A DNA stretch of 21,557 bases from CAVALG01 sp963589585. GTDB taxonomy: Bacteria > Bacillota > Clostridia > Oscillospirales > Acutalibacteraceae. The stretch spans positions 1 to 21,557 of the forward strand of contig CAVALG010000146.1 of the NCBI GenBank assembly GCA_963589585.1. The letters are read 5' to 3'. A program made the translations under genes and the position numbers. Positions 7,867-14,933 of this stretch are shown here, piece after piece. Position 1 is the first letter of the stretch, and every line of letters starts with the position of its first letter. A model generated the notes under the pieces. The model had not been told where the DNA came from. It did not search any database and saw only the letters and a program-made list of their open reading frames with translations.

Positions 7867-9528
7867 TTATTTGTCTATCGCAATCAGCGTCATAAGCATC
7901 TTTTTCTGTTCGTCTGTAGGTGGTTTCAATTTTCCGTTTCCCGTCAAGTGCTTTAATATATGCAGAATAAACCACGGGTCTGCAAAGAAAATGTGCTGCA
8001 AACCGTAAATTCTGGCTTTATGCAAATGCGGCGGCGTTTTGGCAAGAACAGCACTGATAAATTTATCCCTAAGCCGACACATTTCTTCCCAATGCTTTTC
8101 TTTGATTTTGCCACCAATAGCAAGCAACTCCGACTTAATTTTGGGATTTTCAAGAATAATGCATAGGGGGACAATTTTAATATTATCATTTCCATTAAGT
8201 ACCGAAATATATCCCCGTTCTGCGAGCCGTGCATATTCGGCGGCAGATAACTCGGTATCGTTCAGCCAGCGTTTTAAAAGCATTAAATCTTGTGTTGAAA
8301 TTGACGGATAATCTTCACCTATCCTCTTTTCTGACCATTCGCTGTCGCATTGCCACAGCGTCAGATTTTCATAGCTGTTCCAACAGCATCCGCAAAACTC
8401 ACTCATACTGTCGGCGTATTTGGGTTTCGGAGCATTAGGATTAACCACATCGGCAGTGCAGATGTTATGTCCGCCGTCGGGTCTGATTGTTGCCGCTTCC
8501 TCAAAAGAAACAGTTTCTTTGAGTAAATTATTACCGCTGTTCGCTGTGATATAGGGAATCAGCGACCAAAGCAAAAAATTTTCGTCCTTCGGCGGATCGG
8601 CAGTCATAGAAACATCGCCGTATTTTCCGCCCCAAATACGGTCGTCCTTTAATAGTTCACTGCCGGATAAATCGTCAAACAAATCATCCGCAAATAACGC
8701 AGTGGCCTTTTCGTACATTTCATCGTGAAGCCTAATAATTTCCTCATCCGCTTCGTCTATGATAATGTTAGAAATGAATTTGTCGCCCTTTTTCAAAAGA
8801 AAACCGTATTCATAAAGAAATTCCGCTTCACTTTCAACATATACGGGTGATACTCCGAGTTCATCGGCTATTTCATTTACCGATTTGCAGCTGTTTCTTA
8901 CAGAATAAGCTATGTTTTGCGATAATGCGCTGCGAAAGAAATTGGCATTGTTCCCCTTTGTCCCGGCAGAGCCGTTGCAGCAGATTCTTGTTAGCTTAAT
9001 AGGATTAAATTTGAGTTCCCCATAATTACGCGTCATATTTACCCCTCTTTTCAATTCCTTTTTGGCTTCAAACAAATGCCACTTAACCGTACCGAGAGGA
9101 ATATTCAGTTCGCCTGCAATATCCGACTGCTTGTGTTTTTCAAAATAATAGGCAATTATTATGCGGCGCTGCAGTTTTGAGAGATAGGCAATTTCGGACT
9201 GCAAGCGTGAAATTTCAATTTCGGATTCATCGGTATGTGGCAAATTGTCAGTAACAGGTAACCGCTCGACAATATCATCAATTGACACATATACCGTACT
9301 TTTCGCAGTGTCGCGGTAATAATTGCTGAGCGCGTTATGCGCTACCGTCCAAATATATTTACCTACATCTCCGACATCATCTTTTATCAGAAGCGCCCGA
9401 AACGCTTTGGCGGCAATTTCCTGCGACAAATCCTCTGCATCGTGAATACTGCGGCAGTGCTTGAGTGCAAATCCGAAAATCGGCTTCAAATATTCGGTTA
9501 TTATTTTCTCGGCATTAGTTCTGTCCAT
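7867..9528 (-). CDS. ECF-like sigma-70 family factor with long C-terminal extension
   Basis: I start at ATG 9528, which has AGAGGA 8 nt upstream; an upstream in-frame TTG at 9555 would bury that site. The product is 553 residues, against about 170-200 for a plain ECF sigma factor. Region 2 is at about 8-75 (FALKHC, then DAEDLSQEIAAKAF) and region 4 at about 120-170 (LSKLQRRIIIAYYF, SDIAGELNIPLGTVKWHL). The remaining ~370 residues hold a third helix-turn-helix at about 215-245 (KSVNEIADELGVSPVYVESE, then EYGFLLKKGD) and a later Cys/Trp-rich patch at about 377-395 (CGCCWNS, TLWQC). Such fused domains can act as built-in regulators. No anti-sigma gene is adjacent. What it senses and its regulon are unknown. 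Confidence 0.8.
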   Translation of the reverse strand: MDRTNAEKIITEYLKPIFGFALKHCRSIHDAEDLSQEIAAKAFRALLIKDDVGDVGKYIWTVAHNALSNYYRDTAKSTVYVSIDDIVERLPVTDNLPHTDESEIEISRLQSEIAYLSKLQRRIIIAYYFEKHKQSDIAGELNIPLGTVKWHLFEAKKELKRGVNMTRNYGELKFNPIKLTRICCNGSAGTKGNNANFFRSALSQNIAYSVRNSCKSVNEIADELGVSPVYVESEAEFLYEYGFLLKKGDKFISNIIIDEADEEIIRLHDEMYEKATALFADDLFDDLSGSELLKDDRIWGGKYGDVSMTADPPKDENFLLWSLIPYITANSGNNLLKETVSFEEAATIRPDGGHNICTADVVNPNAPKPKYADSMSEFCGCCWNSYENLTLWQCDSEWSEKRIGEDYPSISTQDLMLLKRWLNDTELSAAEYARLAERGYISVLNGNDNIKIVPLCIILENPKIKSELLAIGGKIKEKHWEEMCRLRDKFISAVLAKTPPHLHKARIYGLQHIFFADPWFILHILKHLTGNGKLKPPTDEQKKMLMTLIAIDK

Positions 9529-9555
9529 TTGTTTTGTCCTCTCGAAAGCTTTCAA

Positions 9556-9585
9556 CTATATAGACACGGAATTCCGAAAAGGTTG
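9556..9585 (-). promoter_or_regulatory. Candidate ECF-type promoter of the sigma factor gene
   Basis: On the minus strand CAACCTTTT (9585-9577) is followed after 8 nt by CGTGTCTATATAG (9568-9556), resembling ECF -35 (AAC-rich) and -10 (CGTC-like) elements. It lies about 28 nt before the start codon. Autoregulation is inferred. The spacer holds a perfect palindrome, CGGAATTCCG. Confidence 0.45.
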
Positions 9586-9656
9586 GAAAACGCAAATTAA
9601 TCTTAATGTTTTTTCATTATCACCTTGTCTTTCCTATAATTCTATGCGAAGAATGG

Positions 9657-9717
9657 CAAAAAAGCAAGAAAATCGAGTGCCCTCATCCAACTCTCAGGTT
9701 GGTTAAGAACACTCGAT
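9657..9717 (-). terminator. Terminator downstream of tRNA-Pro
   Basis: Immediately after the encoded CCA, arms ATCGAGTG (9717-9710) and CACTCGAT (9679-9672) pair perfectly over 8 bp. They enclose a smaller CCAAC/GTTGG stem and are followed by TTTCTTGCTTTTTT. No other terminator is visible between here and ppa. Confidence 0.75.
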
Positions 9718-9718
9718 A

Positions 9719-9794
9719 TGGTCCGAGTGACAGGGATCGAACCTGCGGCCTGATGGTCCCAAACCACCCGCGCTCCCAGCTGCGCCACACCCGG
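9719..9794 (-). tRNA. tRNA-Pro (anticodon UGG)
   Basis: The 76-nt molecule on the minus strand folds fully. The acceptor CCGGGTG/CACTCGG has 7 bp with one G-T; the D arm GCGC/GCGC encloses AGCTGGGA; the anticodon stem GGTGG/CCATC has loop TTTGGGA and anticodon TGG at 9761-9759. The variable loop is 5 nt, the T arm GCAGG/CCTGT has loop TTCGATC, the discriminator is A, and CCA is encoded. Proline identity follows from UGG and A73. Confidence 0.95.
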
Positions 9795-9850
9795 ATTTAT
9801 TTAGTTTTTGTGATTTCGGTATCTGTGGGATACTATGTGGTCGTCGCCTT

Positions 9851-9859
9851 ATTATAACA
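9851..9859 (-). promoter_or_regulatory. Extended -10 promoter upstream of tRNA-Pro
   Basis: TGTTATAAT on the minus strand (9859-9851) is an extended -10 about 57 nt before the tRNA 5' end. The hexamer 17 nt upstream is poor (TTTATT); a TTGACA exists but 24 nt away, too far. Confidence 0.45.
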
Positions 9860-9946
9860 CAAATTGACGGAAAAATAAAGTGTCAAAACCGCCGCCTGTA
9901 AGGCTTTGTTGAGGATTTGCGGAAAGATCATAAATGTGTCCGTCTA

Positions 9947-9987
9947 CGCTCCCAAAACTGGCGCGCTGCCAACTGCGCTACACCCCG
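9947..9987 (-). pseudogene. Truncated tRNA-Pro: 5' half only
   Basis: From 9987 the minus strand reads as a tRNA-Pro 5' half: acceptor CGGGGTG, TA, D arm GCGC-AGTTGGCA-GCGC, G, anticodon-stem 5' strand CCAGT and loop TTTGGGA with anticodon TGG. After the loop the sequence (GCGTAGACGG) no longer pairs with CCAGT, and no T arm or acceptor 3' strand follows. It is a relic of a tandem tRNA-Pro, not a second functional tRNA. Confidence 0.7.
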
Positions 9988-10033
9988 ATTTGCTGTTTTA
10001 CACACCTATTCGGCTGCAAAAGCAACCCTATAT

Positions 10034-10062
10034 ATTTTATATGCAATGGGCGGTTTTGTCAA
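10034..10062 (-). promoter_or_regulatory. Consensus promoter upstream of the truncated tRNA-Pro
   Basis: TTGACA (10062-10057), 17-nt spacer, TAAAAT (10039-10034) on the minus strand, ending 46 nt before the tRNA-Pro relic. This is probably the original promoter of a tandem tRNA-Pro unit and could still contribute transcript to the intact tRNA. Confidence 0.65.
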
Positions 10063-10080
10063 CTGTTATTTTCACTATCT

Positions 10081-10614
10081 TCACTTGCAAAATTTCTCTT
10101 TATAACTTTCAATTGCGGCGGCAACTACCCTAATAGCATCCTCTTTTCCGCTTACCTCGTTTACCGCGGTTTCTTTGTTTTCAAGATTTTTATAAACCTT
10201 AAAAAAGTGGCGCATCTCGTCAAAAATGTGCTGCGGCAACTGGTCAATATTGGTGTAGTGATTATATGTCGGGTCATTATAAGGTATAGCAATGATTTTT
10301 TCGTCATTATTCCCGTTATCTATCATCGCTATAACGCCTATCGGGTAAGCGCGTACAAGGGTAAGCGGTTCGAGCGGTTCGGAACACAGAAGCAGAACAT
10401 CAAGCGGGTCTTTATCATCACCGTAGGTGCGCGGTATAAACCCATAGTTTGCAGGATAGTGTGTGGAAGTGTACAGTATTCTGTCAAGAATTATGTATCC
10501 GCTTTCCTTATCCAGTTCATACTTTTTCTTGCTGCCTTTAGGGATTTCGATAACACAGATAAAATCATCGGGTTTAATGCGTTCGGGGGAAATATCGTGC
10601 CATACATTTGACAT
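10081..10614 (-). CDS. ppa: Inorganic pyrophosphatase, family I (soluble)
   Basis: This cytoplasmic enzyme hydrolyses PPi to two phosphates using Mg2+. At 177 residues it matches the ~175 of E. coli Ppa. Conserved active-site positions are present: VIEIPKGS...KYE (Lys31, Tyr32, Glu33), Arg45, the NYGFIP block with Tyr57, and the signature D-x-D-P-x-D at residues 67-72 (DKDPLD), followed by RAYPIGVIAMIDNG. It is last in the operon, 18 nt after the aminotransferase gene. Two AMP-forming ligases in the same operon release PPi, so Ppa would pull those reactions forward. No terminator follows; a tRNA-type promoter begins 19 nt after the stop. Confidence 0.95.
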   Translation of the reverse strand: MSNVWHDISPERIKPDDFICVIEIPKGSKKKYELDKESGYIILDRILYTSTHYPANYGFIPRTYGDDKDPLDVLLLCSEPLEPLTLVRAYPIGVIAMIDNGNNDEKIIAIPYNDPTYNHYTNIDQLPQHIFDEMRHFFKVYKNLENKETAVNEVSGKEDAIRVVAAAIESYKEKFCK

Positions 10615-10632
10615 ATAATCGACTCCTCTTTT

Positions 10633-11823
10633 TTATTTTAAGGCTTCACTGAAAACAGTGCCGAGCCTTTTTATGCCTTCGGTTATCTTTTCGTCATTCA
10701 TAGTGGAATAGTTAAGGCGTAAAGAACTGCACGGGCGCTCCATATCCACCATAAAGGTGTTGCCGGGCACATAAACTACCTTTTTCGCTATCGCTTTTTT
10801 GGAAAGCGCAAGCGAATCCACTTTGTGACCGAGGTCGCACCAAATAAACAATCCGCCGCCCGGTTTTGTGTAATAAACATCCTGTGGGAAATAAGTCTTA
10901 ATCGCGTCAAGCATAGTACCGCATTTATGCGCGTAATTAATCCGCATTTTACCTATAAGCGCGTCAAGATCGTAATTGTTTATAAATTCGGTTGCAAGCA
11001 GTTGCGGCAACATCGCCGTATGCACATCGGACACCTGTTTGGCAACAACTAATTTTTGGGTAATTTCCTTGTTGGCGCATACAAAGCCGAGACGCAAACC
11101 GGGTGCCAGTATTTTAGAGAAAGAGCCGCAGTATACCACAACCCCATCTGTATCCATTGACTTTATCGTAGGTGTTTTTGTACCGTCAAATGTGAGTTCA
11201 CCGTACGGGTTATCTTCAATTATAACAACGCCGTGCCGTTTTGCGAGTTCATACATTCTTTTACGCTTTTGGGCAGGCATAGTTATACCTGTGGGGTTTT
11301 GGAATGTAGGTATTGTGTATATCATTTTTACGGATTTTTCTTTGTTCAAAACATCTTCAAGATAATCCATATCCATACCGTCGTCCTGTACGGGAACACC
11401 GATAAGTTTTGCGCCGTATGAGCGGAAAGCATTTAAAGCGCCGATAAAACTCGGTTCTTCAACAATAATCGCATCACCCTCGTTAAGCAGAGCTTTAGCG
11501 GTAAGTTCCACACCCTGCTGACCGCCCGAAACAACAATAACCTCGTCTGAGTCTGTTCCGATATTCTCTGTGTTTTTAAGGCGTTTTTTTATAAGCTCAC
11601 GCAACGGTGTATAGCCCTCTGTTATGCCGTATTGGAGCGACAAAACAGGTTGCTCGGTTAACAGTTTTTGCGCAATCTCTGCAAGTTCCGTGTTGGGAAA
11701 CAATTCGGGCGCAGGGTTTCCGCCGGCTAAAGATATAACCTCCGGGTCGGCGGCGTATTTAAAAATTTCACGGATAGCCGAACCCTTAAGTCCGCTTATC
11801 CTGTTTGAAAATTGGTAATTCAT
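10633..11823 (-). CDS. PLP-dependent aminotransferase, class I/II (aromatic / 2-aminoadipate type)
   Basis: The 396-residue fold-type I aminotransferase carries the full motif set: VSGGQQGVELTAKALLNEGD, PTFQNPTGITMP, EDNPYGEL, the PLP lysine Lys237 in YCGSFSKILAPGLRLGF, and a C-terminal arginine in RLNYS. It belongs to the LysN / Aro8 / MocR-aminotransferase-like group, whose members use aromatic amino acids, 2-aminoadipate or branched substrates. Next to IorAB, PaaK and ACT genes, an aromatic amino acid/arylpyruvate substrate is most likely, interconverting tyrosine, phenylalanine or tryptophan with their 2-oxoacids. The exact substrate is inferred from context. A stop-to-start gap of 14 nt follows the ACT gene. 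Confidence 0.88.
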   Translation of the reverse strand: MNYQFSNRISGLKGSAIREIFKYAADPEVISLAGGNPAPELFPNTELAEIAQKLLTEQPVLSLQYGITEGYTPLRELIKKRLKNTENIGTDSDEVIVVSGGQQGVELTAKALLNEGDAIIVEEPSFIGALNAFRSYGAKLIGVPVQDDGMDMDYLEDVLNKEKSVKMIYTIPTFQNPTGITMPAQKRKRMYELAKRHGVVIIEDNPYGELTFDGTKTPTIKSMDTDGVVVYCGSFSKILAPGLRLGFVCANKEITQKLVVAKQVSDVHTAMLPQLLATEFINNYDLDALIGKMRINYAHKCGTMLDAIKTYFPQDVYYTKPGGGLFIWCDLGHKVDSLALSKKAIAKKVVYVPGNTFMVDMERPCSSLRLNYSTMNDEKITEGIKRLGTVFSEALK

Positions 11824-11837
11824 AATTTTACACTTCC

Positions 11838-12269
11838 CTATATTCTGTAAATATCGGCAGGGTTTATTTTGCTGAAACCGTGATCAATAAGCGCTTTCTC
11901 GGCTGCATTTTCATCATCAACACGGATAACCATAAGCGCCTTGCCGGATACTTTGCCCACGCAGGCGTACATATATTCAACATTCAGCCCTGCGTCTGCC
12001 AATGTGTGCAGGATTTCGCCCGCGCCGCCCGGCGCGTCGTCCATCGCTACGGCAACAACGCTGTTTACGCATACCACAACGCCCGAATCGGTAAGCGCCT
12101 GTTTAGCCTTGTGGGGGTCATCAACTATCAGCCTTAAAATTCCAAATTCCGAAGTGTCCGCAAGTGAGAGTGCACTGATGTTCACTCCGTTTTTTGATAA
12201 TTCGTCAATAGCAGCGCAAAGTCTGCCCGGCTTATTTTCAAGAAATACCGAAAGTTGTTTAATAAGCAT
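11838..12269 (-). CDS. Tandem ACT-domain amino-acid-binding protein
   Basis: Two ACT domains fill the 143 residues: about 1-70 (QLSVFLENKPGRLCAAIDEL, then GVNISALSLADT) and about 71-143 (VVAVAMDDAPGGAGEILHTL, then LNVEYMYACVGK). Each begins with the ligand-loop motif (N-K-P-G-R-L; A-P-G-G). No catalytic domain is present. Free-standing tandem ACT proteins of this type often lie beside PaaK-type ligase and IorAB genes, where they may bind aromatic amino acids and modulate the ligase; that is inference. It lies 21 nt after paaK. Confidence 0.88.
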   Translation of the reverse strand: MLIKQLSVFLENKPGRLCAAIDELSKNGVNISALSLADTSEFGILRLIVDDPHKAKQALTDSGVVVCVNSVVAVAMDDAPGGAGEILHTLADAGLNVEYMYACVGKVSGKALMVIRVDDENAAEKALIDHGFSKINPADIYRI

Positions 12270-12290
12270 AGTTTAACACCTCTGTTTTAA

Positions 12291-13601
12291 TTATAGTTTG
12301 TCCGCACGGTTATCTATGACTCTTTTTGCCTTACCCTCACTCCGCGCAATGGATTTCGGATTTACAAGATGCACTTTTGCGCCGATACCGAGAGTGGAGC
12401 GCAGTTTTTCGACAATTTCACGCTCAAGTTTTTCTACCGATTTAACATCATCTTTAAAGAATGATTCGCTCATTTCAACATTTACATCAAATGTATCGGT
12501 GTTGTTCACACGGTCAAGCACTATCTGATAATTCGGCGTGATAGCGTCGCCGCTGATTTTAAGCAGCACTTCCTCGATTTGTGACGGGAAAACATTAACG
12601 CCCCTTATTATCATCATATCATCACTTCTGCCGCTCGGTTTATTCATTCTTATAAAGGTTCTTCCGCATTTGCACTTTTCGGGTATCAGCGAGCAGATAT
12701 CCCTTGTCCTGTAACGGATTACGGGAAAAGCCTCTTTATTAAGCGAAGTAAATACCAATTCGCCCGTAGCGCCTTCGGGTAAAACCTCTTCGGTTTCGGG
12801 GTTGATTATTTCGGCAATAAAATCATCTTCATTTATGTGCATACCGCACTGATGGTCACATTCATACGATACACCGGGGCCCATAACTTCCGAAAGACCG
12901 TATATATCATACGCCTTTATACCCAGTCCTTCTTCGATTTTTGTCCTCATTTTTTCGGACCAAGGCTCAGCACCGAAAATGCCGCACTTCAATTTAAGTT
13001 GGCCGCGCAGACCCAAACGCTCAACCTCTTCGGCAATATACATAGCATAGGACGGTGTACAGCAAAGCACGGTTGCACCGAAATCAATCATAGTTTGTAT
13101 TTGCAGCGCAGTATTGCCCGATGACATAGGTATAACGGTTGCACCTATCTTTTCGGCGCCCGAATGAACGCCGAAACCGCCTGTGAAAAGTCCGTAACCG
13201 AAAGACACCTGTACAACATCATTTTTTGTTATGCCTATAGCCGTCATCATTCTGGCTATACAGTCAGCCCACATTTCAAGGTCATTTTTCGTGTATCCCA
13301 CAACTATGCGCTTACCTGTGGTACCCGACGAAGCGTGTACCCTTACCACATCGCTCATCGGAACGGCAAAAAGTCCGTAAGGATAGTTGTCTCTTAAATC
13401 GTTTTTATATGAAAACGGAAGTTTTGCAAGATCATCTACGCCATTGATATCATCGGGTGTAAGCCCTTTTTCAATCATTCGGTTTCTAAAACATTCAACA
13501 TTTTCATACATTCTTTTAACCTGTTCAACCAGGCGTTTCCCCTGCAACGCTTTAAGTTCATCGCGCGGCATACATTCAATATCTTTATTATAAACGGGCA
13601 T
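12291..13601 (-). CDS. paaK: Phenylacetate-CoA ligase (AMP-forming), PaaK type
   Basis: The enzyme activates an aryl acetate with ATP and CoA to aryl-acetyl-CoA, AMP and PPi. Motifs: SSGTTGKRIVVGYT (from about residue 90), YDIYGLSEVMGPG, the CKCG metal-like knuckle with RTFIRM, SGRSDDMMIIRGVNVFPSQIEE and a C-terminal PaaK_C segment ending EGKAKRVIDNR. The 436 residues fit the ~430-440 of PaaK proteins. I start at ATG 13601 (10 nt after AAGGA) rather than an in-frame TTG at 13610. In an IorAB operon this could form substrate for reductive carboxylation, or act on arylacetate made by amino acid breakdown. Specificity (phenyl-, hydroxyphenyl- or indole-acetate) cannot be read from sequence. Confidence 0.9.
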   Translation of the reverse strand: MPVYNKDIECMPRDELKALQGKRLVEQVKRMYENVECFRNRMIEKGLTPDDINGVDDLAKLPFSYKNDLRDNYPYGLFAVPMSDVVRVHASSGTTGKRIVVGYTKNDLEMWADCIARMMTAIGITKNDVVQVSFGYGLFTGGFGVHSGAEKIGATVIPMSSGNTALQIQTMIDFGATVLCCTPSYAMYIAEEVERLGLRGQLKLKCGIFGAEPWSEKMRTKIEEGLGIKAYDIYGLSEVMGPGVSYECDHQCGMHINEDDFIAEIINPETEEVLPEGATGELVFTSLNKEAFPVIRYRTRDICSLIPEKCKCGRTFIRMNKPSGRSDDMMIIRGVNVFPSQIEEVLLKISGDAITPNYQIVLDRVNNTDTFDVNVEMSESFFKDDVKSVEKLEREIVEKLRSTLGIGAKVHLVNPKSIARSEGKAKRVIDNRADKL

Positions 13602-13644
13602 AAATTTCAAGTCCTTCCGAAATAATCAATAAACGATTTAAAAT

Positions 13645-14325
13645 TTAAGATTTTCTTTTTAGATTAAGTATAATTCCAAGCGCAACCGAAAGCAGCGCGG
13701 CGAGTATAACCTGATATTCGCTCGGCAGCATAAATGTAACGGTGTGTGCCGGTATCCAGAAAAGGGGAACGGTTTTAAAGAGCGTGAAAGAAACAAAAGC
13801 GTGCCAATCAACCGACGCAATTACTTCTTTAAGCGAAGCCGAGCCCTTTTGCGCACGCAGTGAAAGATAAGCGTCACTGCACTTATGCACCGCCATAAAT
13901 GTCGGGCCGAATGTTAAGTTCATTGTAGCACTTGTAAACAGCGCGTGCAAGAACTTTTTAAAAAATTCGTTCTTTACATTCGGCAGCAGGCCGCTTTCCA
14001 TCATTGCGCCCGAACCGATAAAAAATATTTTCATCATATATGTTATCCAAACGCCTATAAGTCCCCATATTACAAGCCTTGCAATAAAATACGGCGGCGA
14101 TTTGAATTTGCCCGACGCCAGCCTTACCGCTATAAGCTCCCCGGCCGAAGCAAGCAGGGCAAACTTTGCGAAACCCATTAAATACGGGTGAGCTGACGAC
14201 TGCGCCTTAAACCATTCGCGTGTTACGGGTATTATAAGTATAAGCGCAAATATGGCAAACACCGCCAAAATAAAGACAAGTATTGCACCCTTTTGCGATT
14301 TACTTTTTTCTTTTTGAACTGTCAT
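13645..14325 (-). CDS. Integral membrane protein resembling the Mpv17/PMP22 family
   Basis: The 226-residue protein has a basic N-terminus, then about five to six hydrophobic segments (about 13-31, 50-66, 76-98, 125-150, 170-192, 198-220). The last third (TLFKTVPLFWIPAHTVTFML, then PSEYQVILAALLSVALG) resembles the Mpv17/PMP22 signature W-x-x-W/I-P-x-x-x-x-x-x-F-x-x-x-P-x-x-x-x. The HPYL...GEL block near residue 50 matches the family's N-terminal pattern. In eukaryotes these proteins form small-molecule channels of organelle membranes. It sits between iorB and paaK with gaps of 12 and 43 nt, so a role in moving aryl acids is possible but unproven. Membrane nature is firm; family assignment is moderate. 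Confidence 0.6.
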   Translation of the reverse strand: MTVQKEKSKSQKGAILVFILAVFAIFALILIIPVTREWFKAQSSAHPYLMGFAKFALLASAGELIAVRLASGKFKSPPYFIARLVIWGLIGVWITYMMKIFFIGSGAMMESGLLPNVKNEFFKKFLHALFTSATMNLTFGPTFMAVHKCSDAYLSLRAQKGSASLKEVIASVDWHAFVSFTLFKTVPLFWIPAHTVTFMLPSEYQVILAALLSVALGIILNLKRKS

Positions 14326-14337
14326 TTTAAGTCCTCA

Positions 14338-14916
14338 TCAAACGGCATTATAGCCTGCGTCAAAAGCCTTTAGGTTTACTTCCAGGAATTTAGGCGGAAC
14401 GGTGGTTTTAATTGTTTCCACCCATTCTTCATACGGTATCGAGGTGCTTTTTGCCATAACACCTATAAGTACAACATTAACCGCCTTAATATTGCCTGCC
14501 TCGCTTGCAAGTTTAAGCGCATCAAGCACCGTTACCTGTGCTTTCGCCTGCAATTCCTCCAATATTTTTTCGGGATATTCCATAGCCCCCGTTATTACGG
14601 GCATAGGATTTATCCGTTGGTCGTTTACAATTATCTTGCCGCCTTTTTTAAGCCACGGCAAAGCGCGGTATGCTTCAAGTTTTTCAAACGCCAATATAAT
14701 ATCGGCGCAGCCTTTGTCAATTATCGGCGAATGAACCTTCCGCCCGAATTTAACATATGTAACAACGCTTCCGCCGCGCTGACTCATTCCGTGAACTTCC
14801 GAGACCTTAACGTCGTACCCGGCGCGGATCACGGCGTTACCGAGTATACGGCTTGCAAGCAGCGTTCCCTGTCCGCCTACGCCTACTATCATAATATTTG
14901 TTGTATCGGTATTCAT
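14338..14916 (-). CDS. iorB: Indolepyruvate:ferredoxin oxidoreductase, beta subunit
   Basis: The 192-residue protein is the gamma-type domain of 2-oxoacid:ferredoxin oxidoreductases. It begins with the glycine-rich MIVGVGGQGTLLASRILGNA and the substrate/CoA-region motif EVHGMSQRGGSVVTYVKFG, both diagnostic of IorB. It pairs with IorA, encoded 17 nt upstream in the operon, to interconvert an arylpyruvate plus CoA with aryl-acetyl-CoA plus CO2, using two ferredoxins. The ribosome binding site GGAAGG lies 9 nt before the ATG. Confidence 0.93.
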   Translation of the reverse strand: MNTDTTNIMIVGVGGQGTLLASRILGNAVIRAGYDVKVSEVHGMSQRGGSVVTYVKFGRKVHSPIIDKGCADIILAFEKLEAYRALPWLKKGGKIIVNDQRINPMPVITGAMEYPEKILEELQAKAQVTVLDALKLASEAGNIKAVNVVLIGVMAKSTSIPYEEWVETIKTTVPPKFLEVNLKAFDAGYNAV

Positions 14917-14933
14917 TAAGTTGCGCCTTCCTT

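Noticed and set aside
9529..9555. TTG start adding 9 residues to the sigma factor
   Set aside because: The AGAGGA ribosome binding site lies inside that extension, 8 nt before ATG 9528.
9947..9987. A second functional tRNA-Pro
   Set aside because: Only the 5' half is present; the anticodon stem cannot close and there is no T arm or acceptor 3' strand.
9934..10611. Forward open frame of 225 codons opposite ppa and the tRNA relic
   Set aside because: It overlaps a clear pyrophosphatase and a tRNA remnant on the other strand; no start signal.
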